Part shown: piece by piece, positions 41,767 through 51,181 of the stretch
Layout: each line of letters opens with the position of its first letter
Position numbering within the stretch: position 1 is the stretch's first letter
From: Mycetocola zhujimingii
GTDB lineage: Bacteria; Actinomycetota; Actinomycetes; Actinomycetales; Microbacteriaceae
Assembly: GCF_003065425.1 (NCBI RefSeq)
Contig: NZ_CP026949.1
Coordinates: 1,178,001-1,242,000 of the forward strand
DNA: 64,000 nt
Direction: 5' to 3'
Made by a program: the position numbers and the translations under genes
Notes under the pieces: model-generated
What the model was told of the DNA's origin: nothing
The model's database searches: none
Seen by the model: only the letters and a program-made list of their open reading frames with translations

Positions 41767-44172
41767 ATGTCCAACCATCCGCCCCTACCGTCAGCGAAAC
41801 GATGGCTCGGCCTCGGCCTCATCGCCGCAGCGCAGTTCGTCGTCATCATGGACACCTCGATCATCGGGGTTGCTCTCCCCGACATACAGAGAGAGCTCGG
41901 CTTCACACCGGAGTCACTGTCATGGGTGTTCAACGCCTATGTCGTCGCCTTCGGCGGCCTGCTCCTGCTGGGAGGACGACTGGCCGACGTGTTCGGGGCC
42001 AGAAAAATCTTCGTCATAGGCTGGGTCATCCTCATCGCGGGATCGCTACTGGCCGGGGCTGCCAGCAACATCGGCATCGAGATCGCAGGCCGCGCCATCC
42101 AAGGAGCAGGGTCCGCGCTCATTGCCCCAGCCGCTCTAACGCTGCTGATGATGCTCTTTGGTGGCACGTCAGACCTCCCGAAAGCGTTCGCCATTTATGG
42201 CGCAGCGGCGCCAATCGGAGGCACCGTAGGAGTCTTCCTCGGCGGTGTGCTGACTGAGTACGCCAGCTGGCCGTGGGTGTTCTACGTCACCATCCCGATC
42301 GCGCTCCTCGTCCTCGTGCTCACGACCACCGCACTCCCTCGTACCGTTCGACGTGCGTCTGGATCCGTCGACGTTGGCGGCGCGCTCGCTGTGACGGGCG
42401 GGCTCACCGCGGTCGTCTACGCGGTTGTAAACGCACCCGCGGTGGGTTGGTTCACGGCCCCCACCCTCGGCGTGCTGGTCGCGGGCATCCTGCTGTTGGT
42501 GATCTTTCTCTCCATCCAGAGACGAAGCCGCAACCCGCTTCTCCGGCTTAGTCTGCTCAGCGCGCCGCTGCTCGCAGCCGCGAACAGCGCACAGCTTCTC
42601 CTTGGCGCGGCATGGGTATCGATGTGGTTCTTCCTGAACCTCTACCTGCAGCAAGTACTCGGAGCGAATGCCTTCGCGGCCGGCGCAGCCCTCCTCCCGA
42701 TGACTGGCCTGATCGTTCTCGTTATGGTCGCGCTGGCACCACGGCTCCAAGCCAGATTTGGCGCGAAGTCGCTGATCGTCACCGGACTCCTCATGCTTTC
42801 GGCCGGCCTTGTGTGGCTGTCCTTTGTCCGCCCGGACGGCAACTATGCACTCGACGTTCTTCCCGGATCGCTCTTGGCTGCCCTCGGAATGGCGATAGCC
42901 TTCGTGCCCTCTCTCGGGACCGCTATCAATGCGGCGCCGCCCGGGGAAACTGGCGTTGCCGCAGGGCTTGTGAGCACCAGCTACCAGATCGGATCCGCGC
43001 TCGGACTCGCGGTCTTCACGGCGGTCGCTTACGGCGTCTCCGGTAGCAACCCTTCCCCGGTAGAGCTGACCCACGGCTATTCCGCAGCCTTCATCGGCGC
43101 AGCTATCCTTGCCCTACTCGGAGCAATCATTACCGCCATCACGATGACCAAGCCTTTCCCCGATAGCGCGGAGACGGCGGGGCGAGCGAGCGGCGGCGGA
43201 AACATCGAGCACGCGTCCCCGCTTACGCGGCGCACGTCTGTTCTCAGGCGTTTCTTGCGTGGCGCGAGCATTATTACCGCAGCAACTGCGGCCGCCGTGC
43301 TTACGTCAGTTGGTACAAACGCCGTGCTGGAGCAGACAGAGCGGGCGCAACTGTCGTACGGCGAACGCGTAGAGGTGGGCGATGGCGCCCTGAACGTGCA
43401 CCGACACGGGACGACCGGTCCGACGGTAGTCATGCTCACCGGATACGGCACTGCATCACCCGTCGCCGACTTCGGACCCCTCATCCGCGAGTTGGATGGC
43501 TTCCAGGTCGTCGTCGTCGAGGGCTTCGGATATGGCCACGCTGACGTGGAGGCGCCGCCGCGCACCGTCGAGAACATCACCGCCGAACTCCACACCGCGC
43601 TCACCGAGGTTGGGGTCGACGAGCCATACGTGCTGATGGGGCACTCCATCGCTGGGTTGTGCACCCTCTACTACGCGAACCAGTACCGCGACGAAGTGTC
43701 GGCAGTGGTCGGGATTGACGCTTCGGTTCCCGGGCAGATGAATGGGCTCGCCGGCGCGGTCAGCCCGTTCGATCGCCTAATCGGGTGGACGGGACTGCCG
43801 CGCTTGGCCACGACGATCATGCCGGCGCTGGCTGAGCCTGATGGCGAGGAATTCACGCCTGCCGAGAGGAAGCAAATCCGCCTAATGACGGCCTGGAACT
43901 ACGGCAACCCAGCGGTCACCGACGAAGCCAACCAAGGCGCTCGGAACTTTGCGGCCGTGAAGGACCTGACCTATCCGAACGACCTGCCAGTCCTTTCCTT
44001 CGTAAAGAAGGAGGGCAACCAGCCGCGCTGGAAGGAACTACACGAGATCCAGCTAAGCAACCTCGAGCACGGTGAACTCATTGAGCTCGACGGCGGCCAC
44101 TACCTCCACTGGACACACTCGCCCCAGATCGCGGACGAATTCACAGAGTTCCTAGGGGAACTGAATCTATGA
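41767..44172 (+). CDS. DHA2-type MFS transporter fused to an alpha/beta hydrolase
   Basis: 801 aa from ATG 41767 with a strong AGGAGG site. Residues 1 to about 475 are a 14-helix drug:H+ antiporter (DTSIIGVALPDIQ, GGRLADVFGARK with motif A, GRAIQGAGSALI). A linker with one more helix (about 500-520) leads to an alpha/beta hydrolase (about 535-801): HRHGTTGPTVVMLTGYG, VEGFGYG, nucleophile S627 in GHSIAG and H778 in GGHYLHW. The fusion would place the hydrolase outside or at the membrane, coupling cleavage of a compound with its transport; which side is not certain. The operator ahead of it suggests metal or aldehyde control. Confidence 0.88.
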   Translation: MSNHPPLPSAKRWLGLGLIAAAQFVVIMDTSIIGVALPDIQRELGFTPESLSWVFNAYVVAFGGLLLLGGRLADVFGARKIFVIGWVILIAGSLLAGAASNIGIEIAGRAIQGAGSALIAPAALTLLMMLFGGTSDLPKAFAIYGAAAPIGGTVGVFLGGVLTEYASWPWVFYVTIPIALLVLVLTTTALPRTVRRASGSVDVGGALAVTGGLTAVVYAVVNAPAVGWFTAPTLGVLVAGILLLVIFLSIQRRSRNPLLRLSLLSAPLLAAANSAQLLLGAAWVSMWFFLNLYLQQVLGANAFAAGAALLPMTGLIVLVMVALAPRLQARFGAKSLIVTGLLMLSAGLVWLSFVRPDGNYALDVLPGSLLAALGMAIAFVPSLGTAINAAPPGETGVAAGLVSTSYQIGSALGLAVFTAVAYGVSGSNPSPVELTHGYSAAFIGAAILALLGAIITAITMTKPFPDSAETAGRASGGGNIEHASPLTRRTSVLRRFLRGASIITAATAAAVLTSVGTNAVLEQTERAQLSYGERVEVGDGALNVHRHGTTGPTVVMLTGYGTASPVADFGPLIRELDGFQVVVVEGFGYGHADVEAPPRTVENITAELHTALTEVGVDEPYVLMGHSIAGLCTLYYANQYRDEVSAVVGIDASVPGQMNGLAGAVSPFDRLIGWTGLPRLATTIMPALAEPDGEEFTPAERKQIRLMTAWNYGNPAVTDEANQGARNFAAVKDLTYPNDLPVLSFVKKEGNQPRWKELHEIQLSNLEHGELIELDGGHYLHWTHSPQIADEFTEFLGELNL

Positions 44173-44487
44173 GTGTCCAGGCGAGACCAGCAGATAGCAA
44201 CGCGGGTTCGGTTCGGGCCGCTGCAAGCGCACCAATCGTGGTCCACGTCTTATGGGTGGTCCACGTCCGAAGGCGGGAGAATGGTTGAACCATCCGAGTC
44301 GCGCGCCCGCAAGCTGGATCTTCAATGCAAGAGTGAGTGGGATGACTGGCTTCCGCGGAAGGAGTTGAGAGTCGCGTCCGCAAGACCCGTTCGGTGGAAT
44401 TCCCGTTGAGCGGAGGACAAACGAATCGCACTGACCGATACCGACCCGCCGGAGCCCAGACGCGGTATGACAATTTTCGGTGCATCA
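44173..44487. other. intergenic stretch, no supported gene
   Basis: About 315 bp after the transporter fusion. It contains two close copies of gtggtccacgtc (44239-44272 area) but no frame with a ribosome site or domain. Confidence 0.5.
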
Positions 44488-45182
44488 TTAATAGTCGGCA
44501 CGTTCGGAGAAGTGGCCCTCGGCCTCCCGCCGCCGCTGGACGTCCTCAACGACGAACTGCACAAAATCCTCTTCGCGGTCGGCGATTACGACGTCTTCAA
44601 CGGCGCCCGTTGCCGGTTCGCCTGGCCAGGCTGTCTGGGGCGTCCTCTAGGTCAGGCGCCGGCTCCAACCAGGGTTCGGGCACCGCGACCTCACATACCC
44701 AGCGCGACAGAGTTGGTGCGCGGCGCCACGGCCGTGCGCGAGAAGACATTGTCGACGCCGCGAGAGTGTCTATCGGTGCCCGCTGCTTCGCGGCGAGCTC
44801 GGTCTACCGAGTAGTTCGTGCGTGCGAGGTCGTGTCCCATCTTCTTTGCAACGAACTCCTCGCGTTCAAGTACTGTGCCGTCGCGCTCGACCTCAAATGT
44901 TCGCACGTAGCCCTCCGCGACGAAGCTGTCGCCCTTCGCGAACCGCCTGAGCGCCCGCTCGGCGGTGGCGCGGTAGGCTACGAGGTCGTGGAAGGTTGGC
45001 TCGAGTTCGGTGAAGCCGCCGCCATCCTCGCGACGAAAGTGGGGCTGGCCTACTCGGACGTATAAGCGCGTGTCGCCGTTCTCCGCGACCGACTGCTGTG
45101 GCTCTGATGCAATGAAGCCCGAGAGCGATTGTTGTGTGTGAAATGTCAGGGGACTCAATCTCCTGCGAATCTGGCGGACCAT
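44488..45182 (-). pseudogene. plasmid-type single-stranded DNA-binding protein, frameshifted
   Basis: The minus-strand frame from 45182 gives an OB-fold SSB of the type found on actinobacterial plasmids and conjugative elements: FHTQQSLSGFIASEPQ, RLYVRVGQPHFRRED, EPTFHDLVAYRATAERALRRFAKGDSFVAEGYVR, EEFVAKKMGHDLART. It stops at 44691, but the next frames continue protein-like: VAVPEPWLEPAPDLEDAPDS and then AVEDVVIADREEDFVQFVVEDV, ending at 44488. So the acidic C-terminal tail and following part appear split over three frames. The usual ATG before TFHTQQ is replaced by CTG. It is most likely a relic of a conjugative element. Confidence 0.6.
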
Positions 45183-45303
45183 GATGTCCGCTCACTACGA
45201 GGTGCGCATCCCGCTCCGCCTCGAAGGGGCCGTTACCAGTCACTCGGAGTAGGAGCCACGTCGCGGGTGAGCTATGTTCTGTCCTCACTCACGTTTCTTA
45301 CTT

Positions 45304-46581
45304 TTAATCGTCCTCATCCGCGGGCAGACGCTGAGGTGACGCCTGCATCGACGCTTCGAGTGCAGCTCGGTTCTCTTGAAGGATCTGGGCATCCGGGCGC
45401 GTGGTCCACTTCCGAAGTCTCGCCGCGTACTCCTCCCGGAATGTCAGCTCCACGATTCGCTCCGCGAGGGTGTGCGGAGCCGCGCTGCGTAGAGGCAGAG
45501 GCAGAGGCAGAGGCCCTACGCCGAGTTCATCGACACGTCGGCCCCAGAACGGCTGGTCGCCCAAAACGGGGCAAATTAGTGTGGGCTTCCCGGCGCGAAG
45601 CCCGGCCGCCGTCGTGCCGGAACCTCCGTGGTGGACGACGGCGTCTACTCGCGGGAACAGCCAATTGTGCGGCACGTCGTCGACGAAGACGTCATCCGCT
45701 GATTGAGCAGCAAGTGAGCCCCACCCGGTTGCGAGCACGGCACGCACCCCAGCTTCCCGGAGGGCGTGCAGCACGATTCGACCGCGCTCTTCAGCTTTTG
45801 CCCCGAACCCCATACTGCCAAAACCGACGTAGACGATGGGCCGCCCTGCCTGGAGAAAGCCGAGGAGATCTCTGGGCGGCTCCCATGTCGAGGTAGTTTC
45901 CCGGAACCAGTAGCCGGTGACGTGCGCCGTGGCGGGGTAGTCGCTCGGTACCGGGACAACGTGACGGCTGAATGGGTACAGCACGGGTGCACGATCACCG
46001 CCCCGCATCGTCAGGTAGTCGCTGAGGCGGCTCATCCGCGGCAGCCCCAGCCGTTCACGTCGGAACCTGTTGATCATGTCGCCGTACGCCAGCGCCGTGA
46101 AACGGTTGAACTGGTATGTGAGCCGGTTGACCCGCACGGAAGCGCGCGCGCGAGAAACGGTATGGGAAAGGCATTCGTCGGCGTAAGAAACGGAAGCGGA
46201 AGCGACGCAACAAAAGGAACACCCAGCCGTTCAGCGAAATGAGGTCCCCCCCAGAGCTTTCGGGTGCGCGGCAACGATGGTCGGACGGAACCGTTGGGCA
46301 ATCTCCCACTGTTCGTCGAGTGACGTACGCATCGCCGCAGACATCTGTCGAGCAAGCGTCAGGGCCTGCGCCGGACCGCTCAGCTCGCTCATACCGGCGC
46401 GCATGACCCGGTCCATCGCGGTCGCCATTGGTTCGAACTTGACGCCGAAGGAGACGGCGCCTCGGTACGGTTCGGGGGCCGCAAGCATGGCAACGTGGCC
46501 GGACGTGCTGAGTCGTTCGGCGAGGGCGGCGAACGGGTCGATGTCGCCTCGGGTGCCGAAGGTGAAGATGAGAACTCACAT
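45304..46581 (-). pseudogene. GT1 (MGT/UGT-type) glycosyltransferase, broken by a nonsense codon and two frameshifts
   Basis: Read leftwards from ATG 46581, codon 2 is TGA (CGA in an intact MRVLIFTFGTRGD start would need one base change). The frame then codes LIFTFGTRGDIDPFAALAERL to PTIVAAHPKALGG, shifts in a run of seven Cs (46246-46252), continues PHFAERLGVPFVASLPLPF, shifts again at an alternating GC tract (near 46141-46154), and finishes with a full nucleotide-sugar domain (VYVGFGSMGFGAK, VVHHGGSGTTAAGLRAGKPTLICPVLGDQPFWG). GGSGT and D-Q are the donor-binding hallmarks. A hexanucleotide repeat expands PLPLPLPL near 45486-45510. The last 277 codons could still be translated, but a fragment would lack the acceptor domain. 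Confidence 0.82.
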
Positions 46582-46781
46582 TGCTGAATCCAATCGTCGA
46601 TTACTCGCCGACCAGGCTTCCCGGCACTCCCAGGCCGACTCTAAAACGCAGGGAGGTCAACGTTACGCCCGGGGTTAGACTGCGAAGTGCGGCCCACGCC
46701 TCGACCGGCGCTCTGGATACCCCCGTCCAGATATTGGTGGCTGGGGATCAGGGCGAACTCTTCGGGAGGGCTCGCGGCGAT

Positions 46782-47420
46782 TCAACCGGGACGGTCTGCG
46801 TTTTGCGCGGCTGTTCCCCTGAGGAAGAACGCCCCAAGCGTTCCTGCCAGGGTGGCGAATACGGCCACGGAGTAGAGCGCGAGAAGGATATGGATAACGC
46901 GTGGGAAGCCGTCTGTGGGAGTGAGCCCCGTACCGGTGACCGTGGTGAGCGCCGCTTCGTAGAGGGCATCGGCGTAGTTTTCGTAGTATCCGCCTGCATA
47001 CAGGAGCTGACTCGAACCGAGCGCCACTACTGCCGTCACGGCCAGAAGCCAACCGATCCTGCTGCTCAGAAGTCGCCCCGCCGAACGCGTTCCGCGGACG
47101 CTCGCCGAAACGATCCCACCCATACGGCTGAGGCGAGCCACTCGAATGAGTCGCAATCCCTGTAACGCGCGGAAGAACCGGAGGAAGGGCACGAGCAGGA
47201 AGACCACCTGCCACCAGTTCCGTCTCCAAAACGCTCGCTGAAACCGGGCGATATACGCTCGCAGAAGAAATTCGGCAACGAAGACGCCCCAGAGTAACCA
47301 CCCGGCGACCGACAGCCCGGTCAGAATTGCATCGTCTGTGGCGAGGAGCTGACCCAGGATGACGAAGAGGAAGACCACTCCGAGTATGCCCATGGGCTTG
47401 TCGAGGGACCGAGCGAACAA
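46782..47420 (-). CDS. voltage-gated-type ion channel with an atypical filter
   Basis: 212 aa, six membrane segments. A short S4-like helix with spaced arginines (RFFRALQGLRLIRVARLSRM) precedes a pore loop ALTTVTGTGLTPTDGF, where TVGYG of potassium channels reads TVTGTG. The frame is open from the DUF421 stop (47470) but the first usual start codon is the TTG at 47420; a strong ribosome site is lacking, so a non-standard start further up is possible. It likely passes a cation, selectivity unknown. Same strand and directly after the DUF421 gene, so probably one transcript. Confidence 0.75.
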   Translation of the reverse strand: MFARSLDKPMGILGVVFLFVILGQLLATDDAILTGLSVAGWLLWGVFVAEFLLRAYIARFQRAFWRRNWWQVVFLLVPFLRFFRALQGLRLIRVARLSRMGGIVSASVRGTRSAGRLLSSRIGWLLAVTAVVALGSSQLLYAGGYYENYADALYEAALTTVTGTGLTPTDGFPRVIHILLALYSVAVFATLAGTLGAFFLRGTAAQNADRPG

Positions 47421-47469
47421 CTCCGCTCGAGTGAACTCCTCGTCTTGATCGGCGAGGTCTTTCGGTACA

Positions 47470-47982
47470 TCAGGGATGGCTGGTCACTCCTTCCATCGCC
47501 GATCCATCTCCGTACTTGTCGGAGGTGATGACGCTCATCTTGCCGTTAGTTTCGAGAATGACGGCCGCGATCTGCGAAAGGTCTCCACATCCGCTTTCCC
47601 GAATCGCCTGATGGATTTCGGACGTGGTGAGCCGGTTCCGGCGCATCGCGTCGTCCTGCAAAATTCCCTCGCGCAAGAGCACAACTGGCTCAGCGGCGAT
47701 GGCTTTCCGGGCGCGCGGCCAGCGAGTGGAAATCCGCGCCACCAGGAATTGGAGCAGGGCGAGCATCGCGAGGGCAGCGAACCCTTCGGCCCACGCGACG
47801 TCGGAGCTGAGGAGAATCGTTGCCAGCGTCGAACCGAGCGCGACGGTCACGACGAAGTCGAAGGCGTTGAGCTGACTGAGGGTCCGTTTCCCGGACACCC
47901 TCAGCACCACGACCACCGTCAGATAGGAGGCAGAACCCACGACTAATATCCGGACGATGTCTGCCCAGGAATCAAACCACAT
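47470..47982 (-). CDS. DUF421 (YetF/YcaP-type) membrane protein
   Basis: 170 aa from ATG 47982 (GAGGAGA ribosome site 8 bases upstream); the longer frame to 48168 is not hydrophobic or conserved. Three N-terminal helices are followed by a cytoplasmic domain with RVSGKRTLSQLNAFDFVVTVALGS, the family signature, and DDAMRRNRLTTSEIHQAIRESG. YetF proteins are membrane proteins of unclear role linked to spore or stress biology in other bacteria. Its stop codon overlaps the start area of the channel frame. Confidence 0.9.
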   Translation of the reverse strand: MWFDSWADIVRILVVGSASYLTVVVVLRVSGKRTLSQLNAFDFVVTVALGSTLATILLSSDVAWAEGFAALAMLALLQFLVARISTRWPRARKAIAAEPVVLLREGILQDDAMRRNRLTTSEIHQAIRESGCGDLSQIAAVILETNGKMSVITSDKYGDGSAMEGVTSHP

Positions 47983-48201
47983 GTGAACGTCTCCTCGGTA
48001 CTGCCCGATTTGTGAGCGATGACGAGGTGCCGTCGCCGTAGGGAGACAGTACGCTGGCTCGCCGATTCGGGACAGGGGATTGCACCCAACCGCGGTTCGA
48101 GCCCGAGGTGCGCAACTGCTTGCCCCGCCATCCAGCCTGTGGGGTATTGTCCGAAAGATGATTCCCACATCACCTGGGTGCGCGCTTAGGTCTCATCGTC
48201 C

Positions 48202-49560
48202 GTGGCGTTCGGCATGAAGCGCCGGGCGGGGTCGAGCGAGGTCAGGGACTCGCTCCGAACTCAACTCTGGCCAGTGCCGCTTGCAGCCGCTATCGCCGCC
48301 GTCGTTTTGGGCCAGTTTCTGCCGTTTCTCGACCGCCAGCTCGAGAACAACCTGTCCGATGCTGTGTCTGGGCTTCTCTTCGGCGGCGGCCCAGAGGCAG
48401 CCCAGGCGCTGATGCAGACCATCGCTGGTTCCCTGGTCACGGTCACATCATTGACCTTCTCGCTCACCGTCGTGACCCTTCAATTAGCGAGTAGCCAATT
48501 CTCGCCCCGCCTGCTGAGAACCTTTTCCCGCGACCGATTCGTGCACACAACGCTCGGGCTGTTCCTCGCAACGTTCCTCTTCTCCCTGACTGTCTTACGC
48601 AGCATCCGGTCTGAGACCAGCGAGGGGGACGGATTCGTTCCCAAAATTTCCATCACTCTAGCTTTTGGTCTGACGGTGGCGAGCGTCATCGCGCTGGTGT
48701 TCTTTCTCGGACACCTCGCCACACAAATTCGTGTCGAGACAATGATGCGTGACGTGCACAGTGAAGCAGACGAAGCAATCGCTCGCATCTTCCCTGAGGA
48801 CGGGAGCCCTGAGCCGGAACCAGTGCTGTCACCAGAGTGGGATGCCGCGCACATCGAGAGCCCTGTATCCGGGTTCTTGTTGGGGGTTGATGTCAAAACC
48901 GCGCTTGCGGCAGCCATTGAGAGTGACACCTTCGTCGTTATTGACGCGGTTCCCGGGGCATCTCTGATCGCGGGAGTCCCATTTGCGCGGGCATGGGCGC
49001 TCGATCGGGCACCAATCGATGACGAGCGTAAATCGGTACTCAGCCTCGGTCTTGGCTCAAGCCTTTCGACGGGATTCGAGCGGACATCGACGCAGGATGC
49101 CGGATTTGGGCTGCAGCAGTTGCTTGACGTCGCTAGTCGCGCTCTCTCTCACGGCGTGAACGACCCGACCACGGCCGTTCACGCGATCGGGCACATCTCT
49201 GCGCTTCTTTGCTCTCTCGCCGGCCTTCGGACTGGACCGAAGTTCCACGCCGACGAGGAGGGCCGGCCACGCGTTGTCGTTGGCTACCCAACATTTGAGG
49301 ACCTGCTCGACCAGGCGATGGTCCAGATGCGGACGTATGCACTGGACGACCCGAGGACTGCGGGGAGAGTCGTTCGGATGTTGCGTGAACTGAGTTGGGT
49401 GGTGCGTCAGGGCCCGCAGAGCGCTGCGCTCGGCCTGGAGCTCGACTTGCTCAGAGCAGAAATCACGACCGCGCACGTATCGCCGCAAACAAAGGAGCTG
49501 CTGCTGAGGGACTGCGCTGCTGTCACCGCGGCGAGCAGAGGTTCGTGGCTCTCGCCCTGA
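48202..49560 (+). CDS. DUF2254 membrane protein
   Basis: 452 aa. GTG 48202 or ATG 48214 are both possible; neither has a good ribosome site. Four membrane helices in the first 190 residues (QTIAGSLVTVTSLTFSLTVVTLQLASSQFSPRLLRTF is the hallmark of DUF2254) are followed by a large cytoplasmic domain with GFGLQQLLDVASRALSHGVNDPTTAVHAI, also conserved. The function of the family is not established. It is divergent from the DUF421-channel pair across about 220 bp. Confidence 0.9.
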   Translation: MAFGMKRRAGSSEVRDSLRTQLWPVPLAAAIAAVVLGQFLPFLDRQLENNLSDAVSGLLFGGGPEAAQALMQTIAGSLVTVTSLTFSLTVVTLQLASSQFSPRLLRTFSRDRFVHTTLGLFLATFLFSLTVLRSIRSETSEGDGFVPKISITLAFGLTVASVIALVFFLGHLATQIRVETMMRDVHSEADEAIARIFPEDGSPEPEPVLSPEWDAAHIESPVSGFLLGVDVKTALAAAIESDTFVVIDAVPGASLIAGVPFARAWALDRAPIDDERKSVLSLGLGSSLSTGFERTSTQDAGFGLQQLLDVASRALSHGVNDPTTAVHAIGHISALLCSLAGLRTGPKFHADEEGRPRVVVGYPTFEDLLDQAMVQMRTYALDDPRTAGRVVRMLRELSWVVRQGPQSAALGLELDLLRAEITTAHVSPQTKELLLRDCAAVTAASRGSWLSP

Positions 49561-49664
49561 GGGCTCGAGTGCGCGCCTGAGTAGCCGAGCAGCGCTCGGT
49601 CCGTTGCATCCATGCCACGGTAAACGCCTGGCGGCCTTCCCGAAGTGCGACGTTTCTTTCGGAC

Positions 49665-50525
49665 TTACCGCACCCGCGCGGCGGCGAACTGCAGTCGCGG
49701 GTGGGCGTAGAACTCCTGGGCCTCAATGAGCTGGAGTTCACGTTGCCCCGACTTGTAGGTGAGCTCGATCAGGTCGAACACGCTTGACGCGGTGCGCTCG
49801 AGAGCGACGGCGGCGCTGCCGGTCTCGCGGTAGTGCGCTGAAAACAGCGCTGCGGTCACATCCCCAGACCCGTTCGCCTTAAACGGCAGATGCGGAGTGC
49901 GCACGATCCACGCGCCCTCACCGTCGACGGCTAGCATTTCGATGGTGCCCTCCGGGCGGTCGGGCTGCTCCACGCTCGTGACGAGCACGGTCGACGGCCC
50001 CATCGCGCGAGCGAGATCGACCGAATCGAGTGTTTCCGCGAGGGTCAGCGGCTCCGTTCCCGTCAGATAACCCAGCTCGAACTGGTTGGGGGTGATGATG
50101 TCGGCCACGGGCACAACACGGTCGCGCAGCAGGTCAGGGATCTCCGGCGCGACGAAGCATCCGGACTTCGCATTGCCCATCACCGGGTCGCACGCGTAGA
50201 TCGCTGAGGGGTTGGCGGCCTTCACCCGCGTCACCGCATCGACGATGACTTCACCGATTCCGGTGCCGCCCTGGTACCCCGAGAGCACGAGGTCGATTTG
50301 AGGCAGAATGCCGCGGTCCTCGATCCCGAGGATCACGTCCTTCACTTCCTCGGGCGAGATGAGGGACCCGCGCCACGCTCCGTAACCGGTGTGGTTCGAG
50401 AAATTCACCGTGAAAACGGGCAGCACCTCCACTCCGATTCGCTGGAGCGGAAAAACGGCGGCCGAATTGCCGACGTGCCCGTAGGCAACAGCCGACTGAA
50501 TCGAGAGAATCTTCACGGAACCCAT
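49665..50525 (-). CDS. pdxY: pyridoxal kinase
   Basis: 286 aa from ATG 50525 (GGCAGG just upstream). [26 protein letters not shown] is the PdxY/PdxK N-terminus, GYQGG and [18 protein letters not shown] the substrate and metal region, and [17 protein letters not shown] the catalytic GxGD (Asp base) and ATP anion hole. It phosphorylates pyridoxal to PLP in the B6 salvage route. Divergent from the S4-domain gene. Confidence 0.95.
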   Translation of the reverse strand: MGSVKILSIQSAVAYGHVGNSAAVFPLQRIGVEVLPVFTVNFSNHTGYGAWRGSLISPEEVKDVILGIEDRGILPQIDLVLSGYQGGTGIGEVIVDAVTRVKAANPSAIYACDPVMGNAKSGCFVAPEIPDLLRDRVVPVADIITPNQFELGYLTGTEPLTLAETLDSVDLARAMGPSTVLVTSVEQPDRPEGTIEMLAVDGEGAWIVRTPHLPFKANGSGDVTAALFSAHYRETGSAAVALERTASSVFDLIELTYKSGQRELQLIEAQEFYAHPRLQFAAARVR

Positions 50526-50691
50526 CCTGCCGCTACTTCGGCACAACATCAGCCATATGTACGGGGCGTCCCTCTGTTTTTTGCGGGTCGGGCCGGATAG
50601 AGACGCCGGCTCTATCTGGCGGGCAGGGTGACGCCGGTGGCCTCCCATTCTCGCCCCGGCAGGCCGGTACGTGGTCGGCTAGCATTCGGAT

Positions 50692-50919
50692 ATGACACAG
50701 CCGCTTCCGATCGACGATGTCTCGATCGGCGGAGAGAGCATTCGTCTCGGGCAGTTCCTGAAATTTGCCGGACTCCTCGACTCCGGTGGAGACGTGAAAG
50801 AGGCCATCATCGACGGCCTCGTGACGGTGAACGGCGAAATTGATCGCCGACGCGGCAGGCAGCTGCAGCTGGGCGACATCGTCAGTTTCGACGGACGCAG
50901 CGTTCGCGTCTGCCCGTGA
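50692..50919 (+). CDS. S4-domain RNA-binding protein
   Basis: 75 aa, single S4 fold: IRLGQFLKFAGLLDSGGDVKEAIIDGLVTVNGEIDRRRGRQLQLGDIVSF. The length and pattern match the YaaA/YlmH-like stand-alone S4 proteins (relatives of RqcP), which bind structured RNA or the ribosome. Role here unknown. The 166-bp gap to pdxY holds both promoters. Confidence 0.9.
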   Translation: MTQPLPIDDVSIGGESIRLGQFLKFAGLLDSGGDVKEAIIDGLVTVNGEIDRRRGRQLQLGDIVSFDGRSVRVCP

Positions 50920-50940
50920 GGAGAGCGGCGCGGACGGAGC

Positions 50941-51123
50941 CTATGACGGCGGAGGGGCAGTCGTAATCGGGACGGTCGCCAGATGCGCGTCATGCGGCTC
51001 GCTCCCGCTTGTCGACGCTTCAGTCGCGGGTATCGCGGCCTGAACGTCAACCGGGAAGAGATGATTCAGGCCAATGGATGCCGTCGGCGGCAGAGCGATG
51101 TCGGCGGGTCGTGGTTCGTACAT
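50941..51123 (-). CDS. small protein of unknown function with a strong ribosome site
   Basis: 60 aa, no membrane helix; Pro/Ala/Thr/Ser-rich (ADIALPPTASIGLNHLFPVDVQAAIPATEAS). AGGAGG lies 6 bases before the ATG, which is the main reason to believe it. It follows the 214-aa membrane protein gene by 58 bp on the same strand. No relatives recognised. Confidence 0.5.
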   Translation of the reverse strand: MYEPRPADIALPPTASIGLNHLFPVDVQAAIPATEASTSGSEPHDAHLATVPITTAPPPS

Positions 51124-51181
51124 GTGGTTCCTCCTGGATGGGGCGTGTGGCGTTGAATGGTTTCGGTAAGTCGGCGGTCGT

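Larger units (their letters stand above)
31778..46581. mobile_element. probable composite genomic island at tRNA-Pro (right border not found)
   Basis: Starts at a tRNA 3' end and carries excisionase and integrase genes, a defence operon with lower GC and more AT-rich codons than its surroundings, decayed excisionase, SSB and glycosyltransferase genes, and an unusual transporter fusion. The density of broken genes points to repeated insertions. I found no convincing direct repeat of the tRNA 3' end that would mark the right border, so the end given is only where chromosome-like gene density resumes. Confidence 0.45.

Noticed and set aside
44141-44564. Overlapping minus-strand frames (80-115 codons) after the MFS-hydrolase gene
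   Set aside because: No ribosome site, no domain, and one runs into the end of the transporter gene.
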